From the NCBI GenBank assembly GCA_934662505.1, contig CAKUKE010000001.1, positions 124,001-188,000 on the forward strand: a DNA stretch of 64,000 nucleotides, given 5' to 3'. Both the position numbers and the translations under genes were made by a program. Shown here piece by piece: positions 34,261-42,707 of the stretch. The notes under the pieces were generated by a model, which saw nothing but the letters and a program-made list of their open reading frames with translations, made no database searches and was not told where the DNA came from. Position 1 is the first letter of the stretch. Each line of letters opens with the position of its first letter. Source of the stretch: an uncultured Clostridia bacterium. GTDB taxonomy: Bacteria; Bacillota; Clostridia; Christensenellales; Aristaeellaceae.

Positions 34261-35187
34261 ATGATTCGGACGGTGAAGGAAATGACGCAAGTTTTGCTGG
34301 GCGCGGTATCTCTGGGTCTGCTCTGGTCAGTCATGACTGTGGGCGTGTACATTACCTACCGCATTCTGGATGTGGCCGACCTGACGGTGGAAGGCTCCAT
34401 CACCCTGGGCGCGGCGGTGGCCTGCAGCCTGATGACCAAAGGGGTCAACCCCTACCTGGCTACGCTGTGCGCCTTTGGCGCAGGCCTTCTGGCGGGCGCG
34501 TGCACGGGTCTTCTGCATACCAAGCTGAAGATCCCCGCGCTTTTGTCCGGCATCCTCACCATGATCGCTCTGTGGTCGGTCAACCTGAGGATCATGGGCA
34601 ACCGGGCCAATATCTCCATCCTGCGCATGAGCACGGTATACACGCCCTTTGAAAAGCTGGGGCTGGACAAGACCTGCGCCATGATCGCGGTGGGGCTGCT
34701 CTGCACGTTTGCGGTCATCACCGCCCTGTACTGGTTTTTCGGGACGGAGCTGGGCAGCGCGATCCGCGCGACCGGCAATAACCCCCATATGGTGCGCGCG
34801 CAGGGCGTGAACACCGACACCATGAAAATTCTCGGTCTCATCATCAGCAACGGGCTGGTGTCCCTCAGCGGCGCGCTCATTGCCCAGTGTCAGGCCTTTG
34901 CGGATATTCAGATGGGCACGGGCAGTATCGTCATCGGACTGGCGTCTCTGATCATTGGCGAAGTGCTCTTTGGCGGGCGGGGCTTTTACCGACGGCTTGT
35001 GGGCATCATTCTGGGCGCGGTGGTGTACCGCATCATCATTGCGCTGGTGCTGAAGATGGGCATGCCGTCCAACGACCTGAAGCTGTTTACCGCCGTGACG
35101 GTGGCCGTGGCGCTGTCTCTGCCCAGGTTCAGGCAGTATCTGCATACCATCAGGCATTCCATGCAGGGAGGAAAAACGTCATGCTGA
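34261..35187 (+). CDS. ABC importer permease, TrpY type
   Basis: This 308-residue membrane protein belongs to the branched-chain amino acid/ribose permease family (PF02653), with about eight to nine membrane segments and the conserved ITYRILDVADLTVEGSITLGA and GTELGSAIRATGNN segments. It forms the channel for the binding protein upstream and the ATPase downstream. The ATG at 34261 has a modest ribosome site; an internal ATG at 34282 is too close to AAGGA to be used. It overlaps the ATPase gene by 7 nt, which supports coupled expression. Confidence 0.85.
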   Translation: MIRTVKEMTQVLLGAVSLGLLWSVMTVGVYITYRILDVADLTVEGSITLGAAVACSLMTKGVNPYLATLCAFGAGLLAGACTGLLHTKLKIPALLSGILTMIALWSVNLRIMGNRANISILRMSTVYTPFEKLGLDKTCAMIAVGLLCTFAVITALYWFFGTELGSAIRATGNNPHMVRAQGVNTDTMKILGLIISNGLVSLSGALIAQCQAFADIQMGTGSIVIGLASLIIGEVLFGGRGFYRRLVGIILGAVVYRIIIALVLKMGMPSNDLKLFTAVTVAVALSLPRFRQYLHTIRHSMQGGKTSC

Positions 35188-35978
35188 AGGCAGAGGGCAT
35201 AGTCAAGGTGTTCAACCCCGGGACGGTCAATGAAAAAAAAGCCCTGCAGGGGGTCAACCTGACCCTGTCGCCCGGCGACTTTGTGACGGTGATCGGTGGC
35301 AACGGCGCCGGAAAGAGCACACTGCTCAACAGCATTGCGGGCGTGTTTCCTGTGGACGAGGGACGAATTGAAATTGACGGCGCCAACGTGACCCGGCTGT
35401 CCGAACATCGCAGGGCGGCCTTTATCGGGCGGGTGTTTCAGGATCCCATGCGGGGAACGGCGGCGGACATGTCCATTGAGGAAAATCTGGCCATGGCGGC
35501 TCGCCGCGGTCAGCGCAGGGGTCTGCGCTGGTATATTACCAATGCGGAGCGGCGGGAGTATGCGGAGCGGCTGCGGGAGTTGGATCTGGGACTGGAAAAG
35601 CGGCTGACGGACAAGGTGGGGCTTTTGTCGGGCGGTCAGCGGCAGGCGCTTACGCTGCTCATGGCTACGCTGCGCGCCCCCAAGGTGCTGCTGCTGGACG
35701 AGCATACCGCCGCGCTGGATCCCAAAACCGCCGCCAAGGTGCTGGAGGTGAGCCAGCGGCTGATCGCGGAAAACCACCTGACGACCCTGATGGTCACCCA
35801 TAACATGAACGACGCCATCCGGCTGGGCAACCGGCTGATGATGATGAACGAGGGAACTGTCCTCTACGAGGTGGCGGGTGAAGAAAAGCAGCGTCTGGAT
35901 AAACAGGATCTGATCGCCCTGTTCGAGAAAAAGGCGGGAGATGAAGGACTCAACAGCGACCGGGTGCTGCTGTCCTGA
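35181..35978 (+). CDS. ABC importer ATP-binding protein, TrpZ type
   Basis: This 265-residue ATPase powers the importer. Walker A is GGNGAGKST, the signature is LSGGQRQALTLLM, Walker B is KVLLLDEHTAALDP and the H-loop is VTHNMNDAI. The DEHTAALDP form is characteristic of this TrpZ-like group. AGGGAGG stands 9 nt before the ATG. The operon ends at a terminator at 36040-36073. Confidence 0.9.
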   Translation: MLKAEGIVKVFNPGTVNEKKALQGVNLTLSPGDFVTVIGGNGAGKSTLLNSIAGVFPVDEGRIEIDGANVTRLSEHRRAAFIGRVFQDPMRGTAADMSIEENLAMAARRGQRRGLRWYITNAERREYAERLRELDLGLEKRLTDKVGLLSGGQRQALTLLMATLRAPKVLLLDEHTAALDPKTAAKVLEVSQRLIAENHLTTLMVTHNMNDAIRLGNRLMMMNEGTVLYEVAGEEKQRLDKQDLIALFEKKAGDEGLNSDRVLLS

Positions 35979-36039
35979 CCCTGTGCTCCGTTTTTTGCCT
36001 GCGCCTGCGTTGAGGGGTGCGCCCTTACCAGCCGCGCAG

Positions 36040-36073
36040 AACCGTTCTCCGTGTCAGGCGGGGAACGGTTTTC
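36040..36073 (+). terminator. Terminator of the T-box importer operon
   Basis: A 12-bp stem with one wobble pair (36040-36051 with 36059-36070) is followed by TTTTC. Confidence 0.75.
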
Positions 36074-36907
36074 TTATGCCTTTTTTGAATGACGTCCCCG
36101 GGCGGGCAGGCAGCGGCTGACGGCGGCGAGGGTCATCAGGCACACGCCGGGTACGGCGTAGTAGGCCAGACCCGTGAACAGGTACAGCCCCAGCATGACG
36201 AATCCATAGCGCATATACCCTGCGGCTTTTTCCGGCACGAATGCCAGCCGCCAGCGTCCCCTGCCCATTTCCGCCGCACGGCGCCGCTTGAGCGCCGCCA
36301 GCTGACCGTCCGTGGCGGGCATGGCCTGCCCGAACAGCGAGATCAGCTGCTCTTTTTCCACTGTTTCCACGTTCGGCTGCAGCAGCGCCTGCCGTGCCGC
36401 CTCCCGGGTCAGAGGCGCGGGGGCGCAGCACAGCGCCCGGGAGGCGTTTTCCTGCAGGCATGCCCGCTGCAGCGCGGCCATGTCCCCGGCGGTCACATGC
36501 TCCGACGGGTGCCTTTGCAGATAGGCGACCAGCACGGGCTGCCCGTCCCGGCGGCACAGCACACCGCCCGGCGTCAGGCGCACCATTTCCAGCCGGCAGG
36601 GGGCGGTCAGAAGAAGCGCGGCTTCAAAGTGCGCCTGCTCGGGCGGGCGCAGCAGCAGCCGCTCAAGAGCCATTTCACCGCCAATGCGCCGGCGCAGGAA
36701 CGCTTCACGCCGTCCCAGCCTGCGTCTTCTGCCTGCGCGCGAAAGGCACAGGAGCATGCAGAACAGCGCCAGCCCCGCCGCCAGCGCGGGCAGACGGGCG
36801 CCCCAGAGAAAAACGAAGAGCCCGACGGAGAAAAAAAGAGCCGCCGCTCCTTCGCCCAGCGCGTCCGTCCAGGAGGAAAGCCGGGTCTTCTGCAAGTATT
36901 CCTGCAT
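36074..36907 (-). CDS. Membrane protein with possible restriction-endonuclease-like soluble domain
   Basis: The 277-residue product has two membrane helices near the N-terminus (about 22-55), a central soluble domain and one or two helices near the C-terminus (YGFVMLGLYLFTGLAYYAVPG). The central domain has a strand-rich start (CRLEMVRLTPGGVLCRRDGQ) and then a region with the order of Mrr-like nuclease folds (VLVAYLQRHPSEHVTAGDMAALQRA), but I see no clear D...ExK catalytic set, so it would be inactive. GGAGG precedes the ATG. It is divergent from nadD. I cannot assign a function. Confidence 0.6.
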   Translation of the reverse strand: MQEYLQKTRLSSWTDALGEGAAALFFSVGLFVFLWGARLPALAAGLALFCMLLCLSRAGRRRRLGRREAFLRRRIGGEMALERLLLRPPEQAHFEAALLLTAPCRLEMVRLTPGGVLCRRDGQPVLVAYLQRHPSEHVTAGDMAALQRACLQENASRALCCAPAPLTREAARQALLQPNVETVEKEQLISLFGQAMPATDGQLAALKRRRAAEMGRGRWRLAFVPEKAAGYMRYGFVMLGLYLFTGLAYYAVPGVCLMTLAAVSRCLPARGRHSKKA

Positions 36908-36929
36908 AGGCGCCTCCGAATTTTTGCTC

Positions 36930-36958
36930 TTTTCATTGTGCCCGAAATTTGCTATACT
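36930..36958 (+). promoter_or_regulatory. Promoter of the nadD-rsfS operon
   Basis: TTTTCA (36930-36935), 17 nt, TATACT (36953-36958), just upstream of the TTG start of nadD. Confidence 0.55.
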
Positions 36959-36979
36959 ATCATCAGGAGATGATGTTGT

Positions 36980-38158
36980 TTGCGGCACGTGGGCGTATTG
37001 GGAGGAACCTTTGACCCGATCCACGCGGGACATCTGGCGCTGGCTCGCGCGGCGCTGACGGTGGGCGATCTTGACGAGGTGCTTCTGGCGCCGGCCGGCT
37101 GTCCGCCGCACAAAAAAGGCGTGAGCGCGCCTGCGTCCGCCCGTCTGGACATGTGCCGTCTGGCGGTCGCGGGCGAAGAAAGAATCCGTGTGACCACGCT
37201 GGACATGCGGCGGGAGCCCAGTTACACCCTTCATCTGGTCAGGCGGCTGATGCGGGAATACCCGGACACGGCCTTTACTTTTCTGACGGGGGCGGACAAG
37301 CTGCGCTCCATGCCCCACTGGGAGGGAGCGCGGGAGCTGTTTGTCCTGTGCGATTTTCTCTGCTTTCCCCGCCCCGGGGAAGACATGACAAAGCCGCTGC
37401 TGAAGCTGGAAAAGGCCGGGGCGAGGGTGCGTCTGGCGCCCATGATGCCCCTGACTGTCAGTTCGCTGGGGGTGCGGGAAGCGGTAGCGCGGGGCGAAGA
37501 AAGCGCGGATGTGCCGGACGCGGTCATGGATTTTATCGCGATGAACGGCCTGTACCGTCCCAACTATTTGCCCAGACTGAGGGAAATGATGAATGAACGC
37601 CGCTTCCGGCATACGCTGGGCGTGCGCAAGACGGCGGTGGAACTGGCGCGGCGCTTTTCGCTGCCGGTGCTCAAGGCGGCCGAGGCAGGGGTGCTGCACG
37701 ACTGCGCCAAGGGCATGAGCGTGCGGGAGCAGCGGAAAATTGCAGAAAAGCACGGATTGACCAGCGACGAGGGGGTGCTTTCCTCCGGCGCGCTGATGCA
37801 TGGCATGGTGGGCGCGGTGCTGGCGCAGGAACTGTTCGGCGTGCGGGATGAGGAAGTGCTGGACGCGATCCGCTATCATACGACGGGGCGCGCAGGCATG
37901 ACCGATCTGGACATGTGCATTTTTGTGGCCGACGCCATTGAGCCTACCCGGGAGGACTACGAAGGGCTGGCATGGATGCGCTATCTGGCGCAGTATTCTC
38001 TGCGGGCGGCTACGCTGGCCTCCCTCTACGGCACCCGGGCCTATCTGGAGGGGCAGGGAAAGCCCTTTAACAGCGCGGGGCAGAAAACCATTGAGGATCT
38101 GGAAAAACGTCTTTCCGAAGCGGAAAAGGCGCTGCTGGGACAGCGGGGACCCGTGTGA
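36980..38158 (+). CDS. nadD: Fusion of nicotinate-nucleotide adenylyltransferase (NadD) and YqeK-type HD phosphohydrolase
   Basis: Residues 1 to about 195 are NadD, which makes nicotinate adenine dinucleotide in NAD synthesis: GVLGGTFDPIHAGHLALA is the nucleotidyltransferase motif, PHKK follows, and the SSLGVREA motif (ISSTxxR-like) closes the domain. Residues about 200-392 are an HD-domain protein of the YqeK type, a Ap4A-cleaving phosphohydrolase family, with RFRHTLGV, VLHDCAKG, LMHGMVGA and FVADAIEP. In B. subtilis these are separate neighbouring genes; here they are one frame. A TTG start is used, with AGGAGA 9 nt upstream. Gene order nadD-yqeK-rsfS is conserved in Bacillota. Confidence 0.92.
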   Translation: MRHVGVLGGTFDPIHAGHLALARAALTVGDLDEVLLAPAGCPPHKKGVSAPASARLDMCRLAVAGEERIRVTTLDMRREPSYTLHLVRRLMREYPDTAFTFLTGADKLRSMPHWEGARELFVLCDFLCFPRPGEDMTKPLLKLEKAGARVRLAPMMPLTVSSLGVREAVARGEESADVPDAVMDFIAMNGLYRPNYLPRLREMMNERRFRHTLGVRKTAVELARRFSLPVLKAAEAGVLHDCAKGMSVREQRKIAEKHGLTSDEGVLSSGALMHGMVGAVLAQELFGVRDEEVLDAIRYHTTGRAGMTDLDMCIFVADAIEPTREDYEGLAWMRYLAQYSLRAATLASLYGTRAYLEGQGKPFNSAGQKTIEDLEKRLSEAEKALLGQRGPV

Positions 38159-38190
38159 AGGACACAAGCATGAAGAAGGAGGAAAAGAAC

Positions 38191-38553
38191 ATGGAGCAAA
38201 ACCTTGCCGAACGCGTAGCGCAGCTTCTGTATGACAAAAAGGCGCTGGACATTACCGTGCTGCACGTGGGTCAGATGACGGTGATTACCGATTATATGGT
38301 CATTGCCTCCGGACGCAGCGCGCTGCAGGTGCGGGCGTTGGCGGACGATGTGGACGAAAAAATGGCCGAATGGGGCGTGGCGCTGCGCCGGAAGGAGGGT
38401 ACGACCGAGGGCCGCTGGGCGGTGCTGGATTACGGTACGGTGCTGGTGCACCTGTTCCACCCGGAGGAGCGGGAGTACTACCGCCTTGAAAAACTGTGGG
38501 ACGACGGGCAGAACCGTCTGCCGCTGCCCTTTGAGCAGGACGGGCAGGCATGA
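38191..38553 (+). CDS. rsfS: Ribosomal silencing factor RsfS
   Basis: RsfS (Iojap/YbeB family) binds ribosomal protein uL14 and blocks joining of the 30S and 50S subunits when nutrients are low. The 120-residue protein shows the family core DITVLHVGQMTVITDYMVIASG, then WAVLDYGTVLVHLFHPEERE and YRLEKLW. The ATG at 38191 follows AGGAGG at 8 nt. It lies 32 nt after nadD and overlaps the next gene by ATGA, as part of the same operon. Confidence 0.95.
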   Translation: MEQNLAERVAQLLYDKKALDITVLHVGQMTVITDYMVIASGRSALQVRALADDVDEKMAEWGVALRRKEGTTEGRWAVLDYGTVLVHLFHPEEREYYRLEKLWDDGQNRLPLPFEQDGQA

Positions 38554-38900
38554 ACATTCAGATATACGTCCTGAAGCGGAACTTTGACGTGCAGAAGGCG
38601 GAGCGTTTCTTTAAGGAACGGCGGGTTCCCTATCAGCTGGTGGATCTGAAAAAGCATCGGCTGGGGCTGCGGGAGGTGCAGCTGTTCGCCCGCTGCGCAG
38701 GCGCGCGGGAACTGGTGGACAGACAGAACATCGCCGCCCTTTCTCACCCCGTGGCGCATACGGACGACGGGGAGCGGATCACGGAATATCTCACGGAGCA
38801 CCCGGAATTTCTGCGTACGCCCATTGTGCGCAACGGTACGCAGGTGACGGTGGGCGTCGATGAGGAAGCATGGAAAAAATGGTGCGGCGCTGCGGGATGA
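38550..38900 (+). CDS. ArsC/Spx-family thioredoxin-like protein
   Basis: The 116-residue protein has the ArsC/Spx fold pattern: a YVLKRNFDVQKAERFFKERR start, PYQLVDLKK, and a C-terminal FLRTPIVRNGTQVTVGVDEEAW. The redox cysteine pair of Spx and the catalytic cysteine of ArsC near residue 10 are absent, so it is unlikely to be an arsenate reductase. It is coupled to rsfS by an ATGA overlap. Many such proteins are of unknown function. Confidence 0.8.
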   Translation: MNIQIYVLKRNFDVQKAERFFKERRVPYQLVDLKKHRLGLREVQLFARCAGARELVDRQNIAALSHPVAHTDDGERITEYLTEHPEFLRTPIVRNGTQVTVGVDEEAWKKWCGAAG

Positions 38901-38914
38901 CGGAGGATGCAGGA

Positions 38915-40165
38915 ATGAGCGTGGATGAAAAGCGGGCGTTTGCCCTGATGGAAAAGCTGGGTTTTGAACGGGTGAGCGGTTCGGAGGCGGAGGCGCGGGC
39001 GGCTCGCATGCTGTGTGAGGAAGCCGCTTCCTTCGGCGTGACGTGCGCGCTGGAGCCCTTTGAGGTGGAGGACGGCGAGGTGACCAAAGCGGAACTGGAG
39101 GTGCTTTCCCCCTACCGTCAGGTCTACCCGGTCACCGGCTATCTTCGCAGCGACAGCACGCCCCCGGAGGGTATGGAGGCGGACTTTGCCTATGTGGAGG
39201 ACGGGCTGCCCGCCAATCTGACGGATGTTCGGGGCAAGGCGGTGCTGGTCAACCGCCGTCCGGGCTACAGGGTGTACGAGGCGTTGAAGGGTGCGGGCGC
39301 AGGGGCGGTGATCACCTTCAGCGGCGACTATCAGGATGACCCGGGCAGGACGGATCATGGACAGTGGAAGCTGCGTCCCATGCTGACGGAGGCCTTTGGC
39401 GGCACGGTCGCGGTGAACCTGCGCTGCGCGGACGCCATGGACATGGTGCGCCGGGGCGCCAGACGGGTGCGGCTGGTGGTGGAAAGCAAAAAGATCACCC
39501 GCACCAGCCACAATGTGTGCGCGGTGCTGCCGGGCAGCGAAAAGCCGGAGGAGGAGATCGTCTTCGGCGCCCATTACGACAGCGTGTTCTTTTCCAGAGG
39601 AATGTATGACAACGGGGCGGGCAGCGTGTCCATCATGGAGCTGATGCGGCATTTCGCCGCCCATCCGCCCAGACGTACGCTGCGTTTCTGCTGGTTCGGC
39701 TCGGAGGAACAGGGCTTGCTGGGCGCCAAGGCGTATACGGCGCAGCACGACCTGAAAAATGTGCGGCTGATGTTCAATCTGGACGTGGGCGGACCGGTGC
39801 TGGGACGCAACTGCGCTTTTGTCACGGGTGAAAAAAGCGCGGTGGCTTATGTGGACGGGGTGCTGAAGGAGGCGGGGTACGCCTTTGAAACGCGGCAGAG
39901 CATCCAGAGCAGCGACTCCGTTCCGTTTGCGGATCGGGACGTTCCGGCCATCAACCTGTTCCGCGGCGCGGCCGCGGGCGCGGGAGAGATGCATACCCGC
40001 CGGGACGACGGCGCGTTTTTGTCCCCGGAGGGACTGGGCGCCATTCTGCACCCTGCGCTGCTGCTGGCGGAAAAGATGGTCAACGGTGCGGTGATTCCCG
40101 TGGAAACCACCGTGCCGGCCGAAATGCACGAGGAAATCGACAAATACCTGTTCAGAAAGAAGTGA
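38915..40165 (+). CDS. M28-family metallopeptidase
   Basis: This 416-residue protein is a zinc aminopeptidase-like enzyme of family M28. Likely metal and catalytic residues are seen in order: AHYDSV (His and Asp), MYDNGAG (bridging Asp), GSEEQGLLG (Glu pair), NLDVGG (Asp) and EMHTRRDD (His). A PA-like insert lies at about 90-190. No signal peptide is present, so it acts in the cytosol or leaves by another route. I start at ATG 38915, with GGAGG 8 nt upstream; two earlier ATGs lack a site. It follows the ArsC-like gene closely, in the nadD operon. Confidence 0.88.
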   Translation: MSVDEKRAFALMEKLGFERVSGSEAEARAARMLCEEAASFGVTCALEPFEVEDGEVTKAELEVLSPYRQVYPVTGYLRSDSTPPEGMEADFAYVEDGLPANLTDVRGKAVLVNRRPGYRVYEALKGAGAGAVITFSGDYQDDPGRTDHGQWKLRPMLTEAFGGTVAVNLRCADAMDMVRRGARRVRLVVESKKITRTSHNVCAVLPGSEKPEEEIVFGAHYDSVFFSRGMYDNGAGSVSIMELMRHFAAHPPRRTLRFCWFGSEEQGLLGAKAYTAQHDLKNVRLMFNLDVGGPVLGRNCAFVTGEKSAVAYVDGVLKEAGYAFETRQSIQSSDSVPFADRDVPAINLFRGAAAGAGEMHTRRDDGAFLSPEGLGAILHPALLLAEKMVNGAVIPVETTVPAEMHEEIDKYLFRKK

Positions 40166-40170
40166 GGGGC

Positions 40171-40716
40171 ATGGAGGGCTGCGTACTGATCCGTCCGGAT
40201 GAGGATTGGCTGCCCCAGATCAGCGCTTACCGCACCGCTTTTCTGGAAAGGGGCAAACATCTGCACGGCGCGGGCAGTCTGGCGCGGCAGGAAGACCCGG
40301 CGGACTGGCTGGCGGACTGCCGGCGAATGGAAAACCCGGCGCTGGTGCCGGATCAACTGGTGCCTGCGACGCAGCTGATGTACGTCCGGCCTGCCGACGG
40401 GGTACTGCTGGGTCTTGTGCAGGTGCGGCACTGTTTGAATGACTATCTCACGGCGTTTGCCGGGCACATCGGCTATTCGGTGCACCCGGAGCACAGGCGG
40501 CAGGGCGTGGCGAAGGCCATGCTGGGCGAGACGCTTTTGTGGTGCCATGCAATGGGGCTTGACCGGGTGCTGGTCACCTGCGGGCGGGAAAATGAAGGCA
40601 GCCGGCGCACCATTTGGGCCAACGGCGGCGTGTTTGACGGCGAACGGTGGGAGCCGGACGATCGGGAATGGGTGGAACGGTACTGGATTGAGACCGCCTG
40701 CGCGGAAAAGAAATGA
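40171..40716 (+). CDS. GNAT-family N-acetyltransferase
   Basis: The 181-residue protein has GNAT motif A, YSVHPEHRRQGVAKAMLGE, and a following RVLVTCGRENEGSRRTIWANGG segment, which is typical of bacterial GNATs annotated as acting on small amines or amino acids. The acceptor is unknown. The ATG at 40171 stands 5 nt after the M28 stop; a GTG at 40162 overlapping that stop is an alternative start. It is the last gene of the operon. Confidence 0.85.
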   Translation: MEGCVLIRPDEDWLPQISAYRTAFLERGKHLHGAGSLARQEDPADWLADCRRMENPALVPDQLVPATQLMYVRPADGVLLGLVQVRHCLNDYLTAFAGHIGYSVHPEHRRQGVAKAMLGETLLWCHAMGLDRVLVTCGRENEGSRRTIWANGGVFDGERWEPDDREWVERYWIETACAEKK

Positions 40717-40770
40717 AAAACCGCGCCTGTCTTCCGTCCTGAGTCTGTCTTTCGTTCTGCCATATATGAA

Positions 40771-40815
40771 AAAAAGAGAAGTCCGGCGGATACAGTGTAT
40801 CTGCCGGACTTTTTT
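40771..40815. terminator. Bidirectional terminator between GNAT and proS
   Basis: A 14-bp stem with one wobble pair (40779-40792 with 40798-40811) has an A-run before and a T-run after. It serves the plus-strand operon and the minus-strand proS. Confidence 0.85.
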
Positions 40816-40839
40816 GTTGCTGACAGCCGTTGCCCGGGC

Positions 40840-42282
40840 TCAATAAGCCTTGGCAAAATACATGATCTTTTTGGCTTTTCTGCCGCAGCACACGCAAACA
40901 TCGCCAAAGGGCGTCTGGTCAAAGGGCATGTTGCGGGAGGTGGCGCCCGTTTCTTCCTTGATCTTGTCTTCGCAGGCACGGTCGCCGCACCACATGGCGC
41001 GGGCATAACCGCCGTCCACCTGCGCCTTGAGTTCATCATAGCTGTGCACGTCTTTGGTGTGCGCCAGACGGAAATCGTCCGCCTGCCGGAACATGTTCTG
41101 CTGAATGTCGTCCAGCAGCGCCTTCAGGTTTTCCGTCAGCGTATCCAGCGGCAGCTGCACTTTTTCAAAGGTATCCCGGCGCATGACCGTGGCGACGCCC
41201 TTTTCGATGTCCTTGGGTCCCAGCTCTACCCGGACGGGTACGCCCTTGAGCTCCCATTCGTTAAACTTCCAGCCGGGAGACACGTTGTCCCGGTCGTCCA
41301 GCCTGACCCGCACGCCTGCGGCCTTGAGGGCGGAGAAGACTTCCTCGCACTTTTCCATCACGCCGCCCTTGTGCGCTGCGATAGGAAGAATGACGGCCTG
41401 AATGGGGGCGATCATGGGGGGCAGCTTCAGGCCGCGCTCGTCCCCGTGGGTCATGATGATGGCGCCGATCAGGCGGGTGGAGGAGCCCCAGCTGGTTTCA
41501 TAGCAGTATTCCAGCTTGCCGTCCTTGGACAGGTACTGAATGTTGAAGGGAACGGCGAAATTGGTGCCGAAGTTGTGGCTGGTGCCTGCCTGCAGGGCTT
41601 TGCCGTCCTGCATCATGGCTTCCACGGAATAGGTGGCCTGCGCGCCGGCAAACTTTTCCTTGTCGGATTTCTGACCGGCGAACACGGGCACGGCCAGGTT
41701 CTTTTCGCAGAAGGTTTTGTACACGTTCAGCATCTGCTGGGTTTCTTCTTCCGCTTCCTGCGCGGTGGCGTGCACGGTGTGCCCCTCCTGCCACCAGAAT
41801 TCGGCGGTGCGCAGGAAGGGACGGGTGGTTTTTTCCCAGCGCATGACGGAACACCACTGGTTGTACTTCAGGGGCAGGTCGCGCCAGGAATGCACCCATT
41901 TGGCGAACATGGTGCAGAAAATGGTTTCACTGGTGGGACGCACGGCCAGACGTTCCTGCAGGGGCTCGGTGCCGCCCTGCGTGACCCACGCCACCTCGGG
42001 CGCGAAGCCCTCGACGTGCTCGGCTTCCTTGAGCAGCAGCGATTCGGGAATGAGCATGGGCATGGAAACGTTTTCATGACCCGTTTCCTTGAACATCTGA
42101 TCCATCTGTTCGTGAATCAGCTCCCAGATCCGGTTGCCGTAGGGCTTGAGCGCCATGCAGCCGCGCACGGGGGTGTAGTCCATCAGGTCGGCCTGCGTGA
42201 CCACGTCCGTGTACCACTGAGAGAAGTTTTCACTGCGGGGCGTAATGTGCTGAACAAATTCCTGCTTTTTTTCGCCTGCCAT
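40840..42282 (-). CDS. proS: Prolyl-tRNA synthetase, archaeal/eukaryotic-like short form
   Basis: ProRS charges tRNA-Pro. The 480-residue protein is the type without the inserted editing domain, with a C-terminal zinc-binding extension (CGDRACEDK ... CVCCGRKAK). Class II motifs are present: VRGCMALKPYGNRIWELI, the RPTSETIF segment, motif 2 (VMRWEKTTRPFLRTAEFWWQEGHT) and motif 3 near GSSTRLIGAIIMTHGDERGL. AGGAGG precedes the ATG. It is under a proline T-box on the same strand. Confidence 0.95.
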   Translation of the reverse strand: MAGEKKQEFVQHITPRSENFSQWYTDVVTQADLMDYTPVRGCMALKPYGNRIWELIHEQMDQMFKETGHENVSMPMLIPESLLLKEAEHVEGFAPEVAWVTQGGTEPLQERLAVRPTSETIFCTMFAKWVHSWRDLPLKYNQWCSVMRWEKTTRPFLRTAEFWWQEGHTVHATAQEAEEETQQMLNVYKTFCEKNLAVPVFAGQKSDKEKFAGAQATYSVEAMMQDGKALQAGTSHNFGTNFAVPFNIQYLSKDGKLEYCYETSWGSSTRLIGAIIMTHGDERGLKLPPMIAPIQAVILPIAAHKGGVMEKCEEVFSALKAAGVRVRLDDRDNVSPGWKFNEWELKGVPVRVELGPKDIEKGVATVMRRDTFEKVQLPLDTLTENLKALLDDIQQNMFRQADDFRLAHTKDVHSYDELKAQVDGGYARAMWCGDRACEDKIKEETGATSRNMPFDQTPFGDVCVCCGRKAKKIMYFAKAY

Positions 42283-42310
42283 GGGAAAAAACCTCCTTGT
42301 CGATCGGTTG

Positions 42311-42531
42311 AAAAAAGAAAAACCCTTTCATCCACGCAGGGACGAAGGGATCTTCGCGGTACCACCTTGCTTGACGCGCCGCAGCGCGTCCGCTTGAGGG
42401 CTGATAACGGGCGCCGCCCGGCGGGGATTGGCCGCGGCCCAAAGGCGGGCGGTTTTCCATGCGCGCTTTCAGCCGGGACGCGCTCTCTTTCAGGCGGAAA
42501 ACCTGTTCCTTTGCAATGCCATATGTTTAAC
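42311..42531 (-). ncRNA. T-box leader of proS (proline)
   Basis: On the minus strand the leader contains AGAGAG, the T-box AAGGTGGTACCGCG (42368-42355) and a terminator (42349-42340 with 42333-42323) followed by a T-rich run. The specifier is CCC (42449-42447), one base before the lower-stem CCTTT that pairs with AAAGG. The T-box TGGT matches a tRNA-Pro with discriminator A73. Confidence 0.92.
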
Positions 42532-42537
42532 GTACAT

Positions 42538-42566
42538 ACTATAGCATGGCGGGGTGGGTTTGTCAA
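42538..42566 (-). promoter_or_regulatory. Promoter of the proS T-box transcript
   Basis: TTGACA (42566-42561), 17 nt, TATAGT (42543-42538). Confidence 0.85.
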
Positions 42567-42645
42567 AACTTTTTTCACAAGCTGCAAAAAATAGCGGGGC
42601 GGAAGGGAAAGAAATGTAAATATTACGAAAATATAAAGAGAATGA

Positions 42646-42674
42646 TTGACATTTTTTCACATTTATTCTAAAAT
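42646..42674 (+). promoter_or_regulatory. Promoter of the peptidoglycan-binding protein gene
   Basis: TTGACA (42646-42651), 17 nt, TAAAAT (42669-42674). Confidence 0.8.
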
Positions 42675-42707
42675 GAAACAACCACTGAATGCTGGAGGTC
42701 TTTTGTC

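Noticed and set aside
38550..38900. Arsenate reductase
   Set aside because: No catalytic cysteine at the expected position near the N-terminus.
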